This document shows, in pieces, positions 34,678 through 45,428 of a stretch of 57,486 bases of DNA. Source of the stretch: Tubiluchus corallicola. Lineage: Eukaryota; Priapulida; Priapulimorpha; Priapulimorphida; Tubiluchidae. Under the pieces are notes generated by a model. That model did no database searches, was not told the origin of the DNA, and was given only the letters and a program-made list of their open reading frames with translations. How positions within the stretch are numbered: the stretch's first letter is position 1; each line of letters starts with the position of its first letter. The stretch spans positions 1-57,486 of the forward strand of contig JAQGDQ010001173.1 of the NCBI GenBank assembly GCA_030141605.1. The letters run 5' to 3'. Both the position numbers and the translations under genes were made by a program.

Positions 34678-35625
34678 ATGAATTCGACTTCATTTTTGGT
34701 TGATTTTACTGCATCAAATGTAACAGAAATTGGGGCAAAGCATGAAGTGGTGATAACAGTTCTACTGTTCACATTGTCGTGCATTACAATAACAGCAGGA
34801 AACTTGTTAGTTCTGATTTCAGTTTTTAAGATTTCTCGTCTGCAAACTAAAACAAATGTTCTCATTGCATCACTTGCTGTAACTGATTTACTTGTTGGTT
34901 TATCAATGCCTGCAGAAATTGCTGCTGTGTTGTATCCGGTTTTGAGATTAAATCAAGTTTTTGCACTGGTGCAGTACATATTTCAATTGGGATTGGTGAA
35001 CTCAAGTATATATCATCTGTGTCTGATAGCAGCTGAAAGATACGTAGCTGTTGTTCGTCCATTCAAGTATCACAGCATCGCAAGAAAAGAAGCCATTGTT
35101 GCTGCACTTTGCCTAACATGGATTGTGGCTTTCGTCGAAGCAGCTATTAATGTTATTTTCAGAATCGTGTTCAAGTCTCAAAACTTTTTAATTTTCGATG
35201 CCATTTTGGCATTTTATTTACCAATGTTTATGATTTTTTTATTATACGCTTTAATTTGGAGAACTGCAAGAAGGCATGTGTTACAAATACACAGTCAAGG
35301 TCAAGGGAGCCAGGCAAACATGGTACAAATGAAAGCAACAAAAACTTTAGCCATTGTTACCTTTGCTTATATAGCATGTTGGGGCCCAGAGTTTCTGTAT
35401 GTGACGTTTTGTTACATAGTGTCCTACGAAAACACATATGATGACATATTAAAAATTCTATATGTTCTTGGATTGAGCAATAGCGCTGTTAATCCAGTCA
35501 TATACGCGCTTTCTAGCACCGACTTTAAAATGGCTTTCAAGAAAATTTTGTTTCCACATAAATTGTCAGGAAATTTCACTAACAGCACTCAACTGACCAC
35601 CGTTGCAGAAGTGGAACATAAGTAA
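34678..35625 (+). CDS. intronless class A (rhodopsin-like) GPCR, 315 aa
   Basis: A complete seven-helix receptor. The start is the ATG at 34678, which gives the MNSTSFLV N-terminus shared with the paralogues; there is an N-glycosylation site at residue 2. Landmarks: GN at 41-42 (TM1), Asp70 in LAVTDLLVGL (TM2), ERY at 120-122 (TM3), Trp148 (TM4), Pro182 (TM5), CWGP at 234-237 (TM6) and NPVIY at 272-276 (TM7), then a short C-tail. No Cys sits at the usual top-of-TM3 position and the second extracellular loop is short and Cys-free, as in melanocortin/cannabinoid/lysophospholipid-type receptors; that affinity is inference and the ligand is unknown. It is the best preserved member of the local cluster. 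Its upstream DNA (34.05-34.62 kb) recurs near the other copies. Confidence 0.9.
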   Translation: MNSTSFLVDFTASNVTEIGAKHEVVITVLLFTLSCITITAGNLLVLISVFKISRLQTKTNVLIASLAVTDLLVGLSMPAEIAAVLYPVLRLNQVFALVQYIFQLGLVNSSIYHLCLIAAERYVAVVRPFKYHSIARKEAIVAALCLTWIVAFVEAAINVIFRIVFKSQNFLIFDAILAFYLPMFMIFLLYALIWRTARRHVLQIHSQGQGSQANMVQMKATKTLAIVTFAYIACWGPEFLYVTFCYIVSYENTYDDILKILYVLGLSNSAVNPVIYALSSTDFKMAFKKILFPHKLSGNFTNSTQLTTVAEVEHK

Positions 35626-36847
35626 GCAACATTTGAATTGAAGCATGCATGTAAGCAACATTTCTGATACGAAAGCACACAATTGTTTAACATTCTTGAA
35701 ATGGAGTGCACACGTGAACAACATTTGTTAATTGGAACTCACTTTCGAACACAACTTAAAGACACTTTCTTTAATAATATTCTTGAAAGCAAGACACTAC
35801 CGTGCTATAATCTTGGTGAAACAGTAGCAAATTGAGCGCTCAATTATTTGATATTCTTACAGTACAGCAGACAAATTAGCTTGGTTTAAAATTGGACTCA
35901 TTGTAAGCAAGATTTTAAAAACAGAGCATATAGGCTGCGTTTCCAAGTCTACAGAGCAATTAGTCTTAAATAGAGAAAGTGCACTAAACTATACAACGAA
36001 TTTGAAATGGAGCATGCAGCCATATGACTTTATTAAAATAAATTATTTACAGGGACAGTATTTTTTTAAATTGAACGTACTCTAGAATTTCTAGTTATTA
36101 TAGTCTTATTGTTTTTAAATGTCATCAAAGTTATACTTACATAATATCTCTTTCGCAAACCTTATACTTTTAAACTTTGCTCTTATTTTATTATTTTAGC
36201 TAGAAACTCTTCAATTTTTGCTTTTGTGAACACATGCAACATGCTAGTGGAATGTTTTTGCTGTTGAAAATTATCTGCAGTTGTGATGTTATCATTAGAT
36301 GCGATCGCCTGCTATTAATTAAGTTAATATCCTATTATTTAATAACCAAAAACGAATCGGCATTATCATAGGTCTTAACATATATACTTTTTCTGTACCT
36401 CAGAATGAGGTAGAATATGGAAAATAACCCTATTTTCCTTTAAACATGAATATGATTAGCTTTCTTACTAAAACACGATGTAATCATAATAATGTGTTTA
36501 CAAATATGTACGTAATATTGTGATATGTACGTAAGAAGATACACCTAATTGGTGAAGTGTTGCAAAGTTAAACGTGTTATAATAACACTGTTGTGATAGA
36601 TAATTGCCTATTTGGCTTTGTGTCTACGTACGAATAGAAAGACATTATTAATGGCAATAATGGTTCGTTTATCACACCAACAGTAATGCGTGAATGACCA
36701 ACGGTAGATGAAATGGTAGTGTTAATCATACGCTAAAATAAGTGAAGTGAATGGCAGCAAATCTTCTTCTGATCCAGTTCTGTCTTCTGACTTTCGTTTT
36801 TCGAATACAGAACACATTTCATTTCGAAATATAAACCTGCTAGAATC
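35626..36847. other. intergenic in the GPCR cluster
   Basis: 3' flank with loosely repeated GCAACATT/GAGCACACA motifs, then a MITE copy at about 36.20-36.45 kb. No other gene seen. Confidence 0.4.
36200..36445. mobile_element. dispersed MITE copy
   Basis: Diverged relative of the 46.02-46.26 kb element (TTTTTGCTGTTG, GTTGTGATGTTATCA, CGCCTGC...TTAATTAA blocks), ending TTTTCCTTTAA. Confidence 0.5.
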
Positions 36848-37596
36848 ATGAATTCTACTTCATTTTTGGTTAATTTTACAACAGCAGATGTAACAGGAAA
36901 TGGGGACAGTTTTCTGGCTAAGCCTGAGATAGGGATAAAAGTCCTGTTTTTCACGATTATGTGCATTGCTACAGTTGCAGGAAACTTATTGGTTCTTATT
37001 GCAGTTTATCAGATTCCTGGTTTGCGAACTAAAACAAATGCTCTTATAGCATCTCTTGCTGTGACCGGTTTATCGTGCCTGCAGAATTGACAGCAGTGTG
37101 GCATCCAGCCATGAGGTCAAACCAAGTGTTTATGCTCCTACAATGCCTGTTTCAATTTGAAATGATGGATGCAAGTTCTTTTCATCTGTGCCTGATTGCT
37201 ACTGAAAGATACATAACTGTTGTTCATCCATTCAAGTATCACACCCTCATGAGAAAAGAAGCCATTGTTGCTGCACTTTGTATTACTTGGATTTTAGCTT
37301 TAACTGAGGCAGTTATTTATGTTATTTTTCTATACATTTTGAATACACGAAGTCTTTTAATCGTTGATGCTACTGTAACATTTTATTTACCAGTGCTAAC
37401 GGTTCTTGTGCTCTATGCCCTAATTTGGAAAACTGCAAGAAGGCATGTCTTACAGATACACAGTCAGTATCAGGGAAGCCAGGCAAACGTGATGCAAATG
37501 AAAGCAACAAACACTTTAGCCATTGTTACCTTTGCTTTTCTGGTGTATTGGGGTGCCTTTTCTCTGTGTCAGACAAGGGAATTGATAAGGGAATGA
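36848..37596 (+). pseudogene. class A GPCR pseudogene, frameshift in TM2, TM7 lost
   Basis: The N-terminus and TM1 are intact (MNSTSFLVNF, AGNLLVLIAV). In TM2 a 14-base deletion relative to the intact paralogue removes the Asp2.50 region (SLAVTG then frame shift at about 37068). The other frame resumes at 37075 and runs through ERY, TM4, TM5, TARRHVLQIHSQ and TM6, where CWGP has become YWGA. It ends at 37596 before TM7. Two independent lesions mark it as dead. Confidence 0.9.
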
Positions 37597-37599
37597 CCT

Positions 37600-38090
37600 A
37601 AAGTTTTTGGCATTTATACATAGCCATACGTATTAATCAGTGTGGTAATTTTCAAATTATTCCTTTATTTTCTTCTTATACTGTCATGGTCCAAACTTTG
37701 ACTCATTTTTTGTGCCACTTGATATAATATATACCTAATTGCTGGCATTTTGCAAAGTAATCTTGCATGTTACACAACAGTTGCATTGCATTGTTCTGCA
37801 TGTGCACTTAATGTTTATAAAGAGAAAGTTTGTTATCATAGCTATTGTGCTTTCTAACGTATTTAACACTATATCGCATGAATATTGTATGAGAATGGTC
37901 ATCAAACATTACGTATTGTTCTTGTTTATAACGACCTTTTATCGTGCGTGGGCATTTTCAGATTTGCTTTAGCTAGTCTTTGCAGTGAGAAGATAATGTA
38001 AATGTTCGTTGAGAAACTTAGCGCTTCGTAGCTCATTCTCTTTTTATGGTATACTGTTATGGTATAATATAACAATTGTATGAGGAAATT
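37600..38090. repeat. duplicated GPCR upstream region
   Basis: Blocks such as CATGTTACACAACAGTTGCA and TTGTTATCATAGCTATTGTG recur upstream of the 34.7-kb gene (34.35-34.50 kb) and inside the 40.1-kb pseudogene. They are segmental duplicates of a receptor flank. Confidence 0.6.
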
Positions 38091-38094
38091 GTTT

Positions 38095-38490
38095 TCACTA
38101 TCTTACCAGTGCAAAGGAAATGACGGAGGATGTTGCTGTTCCTGATTTTGATGTGTTACTAAGAAAATGTTCATTTTCCATAAGATCACGCCTTGAAGCA
38201 TGTGATAACACCTGTCCGAGATGCTTCAGGCTATCTGATGTATGTTGTACTTGTAAACTTCACAGCAGATGGTATGAGATATATTATAACTCGTGTATTT
38301 CACAAATCTCTCAGACTTACTTAAATCTGCAGGCCTATGTGTAGTCTTTACCTGTGTACATAATTTTTTAATCTATTAATCTTATAATTGTTTTTAGCCA
38401 CTAACTCTCATTTATCTTTTATCATTTATTGTGTCCAACTAACGTTATGGACATTTTTATGTGTGAAATAAAATTGAAATTGAATTCAAA
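38095..38490 (+). mobile_element. LINE 3' end remnant
   Basis: A short plus-strand frame (38120-38344) reads FDVLLRKCSFSIRSRLEACD, similar to the C-terminal 'LLRK--F---RL--S-N' block of non-LTR retrotransposons. It is followed by an AT-rich 3' UTR ending AATAAAATTGAAATTGAATT. It sits between receptor copies; it is 5'-truncated. Confidence 0.5.
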
Positions 38491-38992
38491 ACTTACGTAG
38501 GTGTGGTAATATGTATTGTACGCATCTATGAAGTACATCCAGCCAGAAATCACACGTCATACACTTACTGTCTAAGCTAGAGAAAATTTATGGCTGCCAT
38601 CTAACAACACACGCTGCACTTGCCTAATTGCTGAAATGTTTTCGTTAATCAATGTAAACTTGCAGAGTAAAGAGGAATTGTTCTGCCGGTGTGCTCTGTG
38701 TCTATAAAATTCTATGGCTAGAAACATTATCATTGTGACTTGTTAATATAAATGACATTATATTGGATCATTGTGAGAGTGACTGTATATATAGTTTGAT
38801 TGTATTTCTGATAATGCTTTTCTTGTAAATGTTTTTCCCATGTGTCATTGCAATGAAAATACAACACAGACATTTGCTAAAGTCAACTGAATGCTCGGCT
38901 ACCTGTTCATTGTGTCTTTCATGACAGGTGTGTTTATCAATGAAAATGCTCTGCTGTTGCAAACCTTTCTGACTTTTTTCGAATGCGATGAT

Positions 38993-39895
38993 ATGAACAT
39001 GAATACGTCTTCGTTTTTGGTTGATTTTGTTACCATGAACACAACAGAAAGTGGGGTTACTTTTTTAGCAAAGTCTGTGATTTCAATAAAAGTTCTGCTG
39101 CTAATACTATTAGGTATTGCTATAATAGGTGGAAACTTATTAGTCCTGATTGCAGTTTGTAAGATTCCTCGTTTGCAAACTAAAACAAATGTTCTTGTTG
39201 CGTCTCTTGCTGTAACTGATTTTCTTGTTGGTTTATCAACACCAGCAGAAGTGACCACAGTGTTGTATCCAGCTGTGTTGTCAAACCAAGTGTTTGTATT
39301 GGTGCTGTACATATTTGAATTTGGAATGGTGAATGCAAGTATATGTCACTTGTGTCTTATAGCAGCTGAAAGATATGTGGCTGTTGTTCATCCATTCAAG
39401 TATCACACCATCGTGAGAAAAGAAACCATTGTTGCTGCACTTTCCATTACGTGGATTTTTGCTTTAACTGAGGCAGTTATTTATTTTATTTCCATAATCA
39501 TTTTCAATACAGGTCTATTTATCGTCGATGCTACTTTAGCATTTTGTTTTCCAGTGTTTACAATTTTTGTGCTGTATGTCCTAATTTGGAGAACTGCAAG
39601 AAGGCACGTCTTGCAGATACACAGTCAGGGTCAAGAAAGCCAGACAAATGTGATGCAGATGAAAGCAACAAAAACTTTAGCCATTGTTACCTTTGCTTTT
39701 CTGGTATGTTGGGGTCCCATTTATCTGTATCAGACAGTTTGTTATATGTTGTCTTACGAACTTAAATATGAAATAAATCAGGCTTTATATATATTTGGAT
39801 TTATCAACAGTGCCATTAATCCAATCGTGTATGCACTGTCTAGCACTGATTTTAGATGGGCTTTCAAAAAAATGTTGCTTTCGCGTGAATTGTAA
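38993..39895 (+). CDS. intronless class A GPCR, 300 aa
   Basis: A complete receptor. The frame is open from 38891, but the start at 38993 (MNMNTSSFLVDF) matches the paralogous N-terminus; 38999 is equally possible. Landmarks: GN 47-48, Asp76, ERY 126-128, Trp154, Pro187, CWGP 239-242, NPIVY 276-280, and a very short tail (FKKMLLSREL). N-glycosylation sites lie near residues 4 and 16. Like its neighbour it has no Cys at the top of TM3. It lies about 3.4 kb downstream of the first intact receptor, same strand, with a dead copy on each side. Ligand unknown. Confidence 0.9.
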   Translation: MNMNTSSFLVDFVTMNTTESGVTFLAKSVISIKVLLLILLGIAIIGGNLLVLIAVCKIPRLQTKTNVLVASLAVTDFLVGLSTPAEVTTVLYPAVLSNQVFVLVLYIFEFGMVNASICHLCLIAAERYVAVVHPFKYHTIVRKETIVAALSITWIFALTEAVIYFISIIIFNTGLFIVDATLAFCFPVFTIFVLYVLIWRTARRHVLQIHSQGQESQTNVMQMKATKTLAIVTFAFLVCWGPIYLYQTVCYMLSYELKYEINQALYIFGFINSAINPIVYALSSTDFRWAFKKMLLSREL

Positions 39896-40125
39896 AACTT
39901 AATGCGAAAAACTTTCATGTGAATTGCTTTCACTTAATGATAACTTAATGATTAATAGCATGAAACTGAGAAACTGCACAAGTGAGCAAAATTCTTCAAA
40001 TAGAGCACACAATTGACCAAGTTTTTTGAAGCCAACATCCACGTAATGTTCCAAAGATGTGCTACAAAATTGAGCAACATTTTATGTGTGATAGATCGTC
40101 AGATTAACGAGCTTGATATAATGAT

Positions 40126-40810
40126 GCGGAATTTGGAATGATGAATGCAAGTTCTTTTCATCTGTGCCTGATTGCTACTGAAAGATGCATAGCTGTTGTT
40201 CATCTGTTCAAGTATCACACCCTCATGAGAAAAGAAGCCATTGTTGCTGCACTTTGCATTACTTGGACTTTAGCTATAATTCAGGCTGTTATTAATATTA
40301 TATTGAGATTTGTGTTTAAGATGCAGAGTATGATAATTCTTGACAATATTTTATTCTTTTATTTACCAGTGCTTATGATTCTTGTGCCTCTAGGAAACAG
40401 AATCGACAAATTTTCGAAAGTAATCTTGCATGTTACACATCTATTGCATTGTATTGTTCTGCTTGTGCACTTGGTGTTCATAAAGAGAAAGTTTGTTATC
40501 ATAGCTATTGTGCTTTTTAACGTATTTAACACTACATCGCATGAATATTGTATGAGAATGGTCAGGCAAGTTTAATGCAGATGAAAGCAACAAAAACCCT
40601 TGCGATTGTTACCCTTGCTTTTCTCTTATGCTGGGGTCCTTTAGCTTTGTACGAAACTTTTAGTTTTATGTTGCTTTATAAAAAGAAATATGAAATAGTC
40701 AAGATTTCTTTTCTATTGGATTTATCAACAGTGCTGTTAATCCAATAATATATGCTTTTACTAATAGTGACTTTAAGATGGCATTTAAGAAGATTTTGCA
40801 TTGTAATTAG
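40126..40810 (+). pseudogene. class A GPCR pseudogene, TM1-2 missing, insert before TM6
   Basis: Homology begins in TM3 (MMNASSFHLCLIATERCIAV) and runs to TM5 (FYLPVLMILV). Then about 170 bases unrelated to receptor coding, homologous to the receptor upstream flank at 34.35 and 37.74 kb, interrupt the gene. Coding resumes at about 40560 (LMQMKATKTLAIVT, LLCWGP), shifts frame near 40710 and continues in another frame as [13 protein letters not shown] to a stop at 40808. At least three lesions. Confidence 0.85.
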
Positions 40811-40852
40811 TAATGAGCAACTCATTAATAATGAGTAATGTAAATTGAATGT

Positions 40853-41351
40853 TGTTGTTGGCATCCTGTCTCGGAAGACAATGGAATGTGCGCCAAGAGA
40901 GTCAGTTATTGACCACATTGATGGAGCTGCAGCGTCGACTGTGGCTGAGCAGTCCGATCCTTGAACGTCTCCGGGGCGCACGCCTGGGCAAGGTGTATGG
41001 AGATCCTGAGTTGCCCAGACAACAGGAACCCCCTCTCATTCTCCCTAGTGTAGTCCAAAGGAAAGCGAAGCGATACGTTTGGCACCAGGTTGGCTGCCGG
41101 AGTCAGTAAGCATGCTGCACTGGTCCGCCTTCGGGGCTCCACTCCTGATTTGGAAGGTTTACTCCTTTACACATAGCCGTTGGGTCACTTGACCTCCTCC
41201 GCCTAGTGTCGAGATACAGTGTGGACTTCCCGCAAGCCTACAGCACCTGGTATTCCTAGGAGGTCATCCATCCAAGTACTAACCAGGCTACGTTGCTTAA
41301 CTTCGGTGATCAGACGAGAACCGGTGTTTTTAACGTGATTTGGCCGTAGTT
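40853..41351 (-). mobile_element. 5S-rRNA-headed SINE (SINE3-like), full-length
   Basis: On the minus strand the element starts with a 5S rRNA-like head (41351-41234), continues through a conserved body (41233-40870) shared with the truncated copy at 16.8 kb, and ends in a (CAA)n tail at about 40853. The 5S internal promoter is recognisable, so Pol III transcription is plausible. No clear target duplication was seen. It lies about 45 bases downstream of a receptor pseudogene. SINE3 assignment follows from a 5S-derived promoter; the family name is not known. Confidence 0.75.
41234..41351 (-). rRNA. 5S rRNA-derived sequence (SINE head)
   Basis: The minus strand contains GATCACCGAAGTTAAGCAAC, CTGGTTAGTACTTGGATG and GGTGCTGTAGGC, all 5S rRNA hallmarks in the correct order and spacing over about 118 bases, starting AACTACGGCC. 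Several positions differ from typical 5S (AGGAATACCAGG, disturbed start and loop), and the sequence runs on into a SINE body without a T-run terminator. It is a 5S-derived promoter head, probably not a functional 5S gene. Confidence 0.75.
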
Positions 41352-41577
41352 ATATATTCAATAAGAGTGTGATAATATCCGGTGCCAGCTGTCTGTTTGC
41401 TCGCCTGTTGCTTGACAAGTTGAACCGTTTAGAGCGTGTCCGCACATCTGAAAGAAGCCGCTTGGTAACTGATAGAACAATGATTCCTTCACTTAAGTGC
41501 CCTTCATTGTTTTCAAACTTCAGGTATATCAGAAGAGGATGAGATTCGTTGCAGGTTTTCTCTTCATAGGCTTCTTG
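41352..41577 (-). other. possible exon, unrecognised
   Basis: The minus strand has a strong acceptor (polypyrimidine then CCATCTTCCAG at about 41588-41578), followed by an open frame (FLQEAYEEKTCNESHPLLIY, then KRLLSDVRTRSKRFNLSS) to a stop near 41350, next to the SINE head. No domain recognised. Could be a chance ORF. Confidence 0.25.
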
Positions 41578-41759
41578 TAGAAACTGGAAGATGGAGGCAG
41601 AGACCATGACATACGCGCGTATGTGACTGTGCACTAGATGCTAATGGTGCAGTTCAAGATGCATTTGTCAGAAATAAGAGTGTTTTAACCATATAACAAG
41701 GACTGTTTATTAAATATTTCCACTCACCAAGGTACTAAGTTAGTCATTAATTTTGTGTC

Positions 41760-41905
41760 TGATTGTTTTAAGTTATTTTAATTGTTACATGAGCAATTTG
41801 TTTATTGTTCTTGTTGGACTAATTTCCGCTTTGTTAAGTTCTTACCCTGTGTATTTATAATTATTAGTCAATAAATCTAATCTAATCTAAATCTAATTTA
41901 GGTCA
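41760..41905 (+). mobile_element. LINE-like 3' tail with (TCTAA)n
   Basis: The AT-rich stretch ends AATAAATCTAATCTAATCTA, a polyadenylation-like signal followed by a pentamer tail, as in several LINE families. No coding part is seen. Confidence 0.35.
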
Positions 41906-43520
41906 GTCAACACCGATCGTAGCTATTTTATCATTTGATATGCGCTAGTATTTTTTCGTAGCGATATTAGTTTAGTTGACTATTTTTGTACTTTAGATAT
42001 TTTGCAATATATTTTAGTTTTTGGGTTATAAATTTTGGTTATTGCTAATGGCCTTTAAGACTTTTGTTGTCATCATCATCACTTTTCATTTCATGTTTTG
42101 TATTGTTATTGTCACTATGTTTTCACTTGTCTATTATATCTAGTCGTCTACGTTAACTCAATGTTTAGTGTTTATTTTAACAGTGCAAATCTGGCATCAC
42201 ACTGCAGAAGTAATTCACAATAATTACTATTGAGGAGGAATTGCAATAAGTTCATCACCAGGGCGCTCTTCGAAGCCTGCTCCCACCCTGTCCTCAGCTA
42301 GGTTAAAATCCCTGACTCCTCATTTTTCCACTGACATTGCAGCAGATGCTGTTCGTCACCTTCTGTAGTATTTCGTTAAAGGCAACTTTGCCAGCAAGTG
42401 TAGCAAACTACTAGTTTATTGATTTTTGAGAGTACTAAACTTTTGTTTTTATAGAGTACATCGCTTGATCTTGAACATATAATCATAAACCAACAATGAA
42501 TAATTTTCAGCTGAGTAACTTAACGGAAAGGACAAATCACTTAGCATGTTGGTTTATTCTACTATTATTACTTAAACAAAGAAATTTGCAATAATCAGTC
42601 TACAAAGCATAAAGTTATATTTATACTACCACTGTGTACAAATTTACAGGCGTAGTGGTGACACCCATTCACTTGAATATTATGACGTAACTGGTAGACT
42701 TTGTGACTTTTCGAAATTGCATAATGCCTTTCCAAAAGCGCTAAAGTTGCTTAAACTAATTCAACTTCTGCAGGCTGTGTTCATGCAAAAATATTTGGTA
42801 ATTAAATATTTTTTTGTAAAAACATATTGAGTTTTGACGGAAATTAACAGTGCGCTACTTTTTCTTCATTCGATGAGTGACGTCACTGGTGGAAATATCA
42901 GCATTCAAATGAGAGCGCCCAAGCGTGAAATGAACGTGACATGTGAAAGTGATTTTACTAATTATATGAGGTGCTTATCACGTTTTTATTACTAAATATT
43001 TCTAGCATTTTTCGTAAACATTGAAATAAGCTTAACTTCCCAGAAAGCTTGGCCACCATTCCTTTAATTATTTTTGCCCACTCTAGTCTTTCTCAGGAAT
43101 CTTGAGATATGATGGCTTTAAATGTTTTTAAGTACAGCATAATCAAATTGTTTTACGTCTTATCTGCAAATTTGTTCTTGAGCTTTATGATTAACTTCTA
43201 AGAATTGAGACAATTGTATCTTAATTGAAATAAAATTCCAATTTGTTGTGAAATTAAATTCTTAGTTGTTGTGAGGAGATTTATTAACAACACAGAAAAA
43301 CGGAAAAGTCTGTATACTAAGTCTAAACTATGTACTCCCTCTTCCAAAAACAAATATAACGAAATATTTCTATGTATGTTTATATATGTACGATTTGCTG
43401 TGGAATAAATTCATAATTCAATAATCATTATAATCAATTTATTTAGTTTGAACAAACATTAGACTTCTGTTCTAAAAGTGTTAAATTATTTACTGTGCCT
43501 GTATTGTCATAAATTCTTAA
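41906..43520. other. intergenic with one dispersed repeat
   Basis: 42.84-43.06 kb is the partner of the 32.6-kb repeat. Elsewhere no gene was recognised. Confidence 0.4.
42840..43062. mobile_element. dispersed repeat copy (partner at 32.60 kb)
   Basis: Same-orientation, diverged copy of 32600-32805: shared ATTGAAATAAGCTTAACT, GATTTTACTAATTA and TTTTTATTACTAAAT; ends in CCTTTAATT. Confidence 0.55.
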
Positions 43521-43981
43521 AGGACAAGAAAATGGCCAACCAAAGTAAGCGTCAGAAAATTCGCAATAAAAAATTATGTCACCTAAGTATAATCTTAAGC
43601 AAATAAAGTACTCATGTTTTCGCATTTACTCCCATTTTTGTAAAATATTTCAATCGTTGCAGTAAACGTTGGCGCAGACATGTTACATTTAATCCGCCAA
43701 TTGAAAAGCCAGCATGTGACTGATCACGTGGCATGACGTCACTCGAACACAGTCGCAGTGAGTTCTGAGCACGTGTACTATAAAGATTTGTGTCGTGGTT
43801 CTGTGACGCCATCTAATATGGCGCCGCCATGACAGTCTCGGGGGAGTATTTAAAATGAAAACAAACAGGAAATTCTTTTAACGTGAATATGATAAACGCT
43901 TAAGATTGCCTCTAGCCGTTATAATTCTTTAGCAAAAATTTTCTGAGACTTGCTTTAACTAGGCCTTTTCTTGTCCTTTAA
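43517..43981. mobile_element. TTAA-bounded MITE, complete copy
   Basis: TTAA+AGGACAAGAAAA at 43517 and TTTTCTTGTCCT+TTAA ending at 43981 are inverted repeats; after a one-base offset GGCC continues the match on both sides. The element is 457 bp between the TTAA sites and has no transposase. It is the same family as 1.68-1.86 kb. Confidence 0.75.
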
Positions 43982-44139
43982 GGGAGTTGACTTGTTTGAT
44001 GCAAATGACAAGTGGCTATGGAGAGTTGGTATTTATTTAAAAATCAGCAAATGATGCTAAGCCTAATATATTTTATTGGCGAAATATTTTCTGCAACACG
44101 ATTTGACAATACTGGACTACTGTCCGCTTTTAACGGAGG

Positions 44140-44600
44140 CAGGACGGATGGCACCGCGGCCCGCACCTTGCGGCATGTCCCAATTAAGTCATTCACGCCT
44201 CACCCAAAAGAGAACCCGAACAAAACAGAACAATAGAGTCAAAATGACAATTTATTACTACATATCACACCCCCTATAAGGAACAAACAGCTTACCTAGA
44301 AGAACGGAGTTTGCGGCAAGCCTGTGAAATGTGAACAGAGCTGCAATGAAAGACACGACCACTGACAAGGGTCTACAGCAGACCTTCCCTTTTTATAAGC
44401 TCAGGTGTGCACGTGACTAGTGGCCTTTACCAACACAAGGTCAGAATACGAGTCTGTGCCAGATAAAGCCTTGTTCACATGCACACCTGAGAAGTTTACT
44501 GTTTTCCCCTGCCAGTATTACATTTCATCTCATCACAGCCCTGCAGTACACTATGTACGTGTACGTTTGTGTACGTGTGAGAACAATGCCGCATATGCCT
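44140..44600 (-). promoter_or_regulatory. LTR-like/promoter-like segment, left copy
   Basis: On the minus strand the order is CACGTGCACACCTGAG, a TATA-like TTATAAAAAGGG (about 44398-44388), the splice-donor-like TCTAGGTAAGCT and AATAAATTGTCAT (near 44255). That resembles a U3-R-U5 layout, or a promoter with first exon pointing away from the receptor half. The part from 44266 inward is repeated at 50.0-50.49 kb. Confidence 0.3.
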
Positions 44601-44766
44601 AATTATTAAACGTTTGACTGGCAAAGGTAAACTTACACAGCTTGTATGCTGCACTTCAGTGGTCAGATAATTGTTCAGCAGGTAACTAGATATCTATAAC
44701 ATTAATATTATGCTCTAATGTAAATAATATTTTATCGAATCAATCTCATGTAGCGATTGCATGAAG

Positions 44767-45296
44767 TACATAATTATTGTGCTTGTGCTTTTAACAACAT
44801 TTATCACGCTAAAGGGTTTATCACCTCTCGTTGTTGTGCTCGTGCTTTTTACAACATTCATCACGCTAAAGGGTTTATCACCGCTCGTTATTGTGCTCGT
44901 GCTTTTTACAACATTCATCACGCTAAAGGGTTTATCACCTCTCGTTATTGTGCTCGTGCTTTTTACAACATTCATCACGCTAAAGGGTTTATCACCTCGT
45001 TATTGTGCTCGTGCTTTTTACAACATTCATCACGCTAAAGGGTTTATCACCTCTCGTTATTGTGCTCGTGCTTTTTACAACATTCATCACGCTAAAGGGT
45101 TTATCACCTCGTTATTGTGCTCGTGCTTTTTACAACATTCATCACGCTTAAGGGGTTTATCACCTCTCGTTATTGTGCTCGTGCTTTTTACAACATTCAT
45201 CACGCTTAAGGGTTTATCACCTCTCGTTATTGTGCTCGTGCTTTTTACAACATTCAACCCGCTAAAGGGTTTATCACCTCTCGCTACAATAAAACA
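44767..45296. repeat. 57-bp minisatellite, about 9 copies (arm A)
   Basis: The unit CACGCTAAAGGGTTTATCAC plus CTCGTTATTGTGCTCGTGCTT recurs with small deletions that break frame. In frame it would give a 19-residue hydrophobic repeat (LVIVLVLFTTFITLKGLSP). It lies directly upstream of the receptor half. No evidence it is coding. Confidence 0.9.
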
Positions 45297-45428
45297 TCAG
45301 CTACTTTTCTGGCTATCTCTTCGGTGATTGGAGAGAAAAGTTATAGCATTCTTTATCAATGAAAGTGAATTACCATTGTCTGCACTTGCAAGTTTGTTGA
45401 GATTGTACGTGTGGTGTGATCACAAAGC

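Noticed and set aside
41234-41351. Functional 5S rRNA gene
   Set aside because: It is fused to a SINE body, has changes in conserved 5S positions and lacks a T-run terminator at the 3' end.
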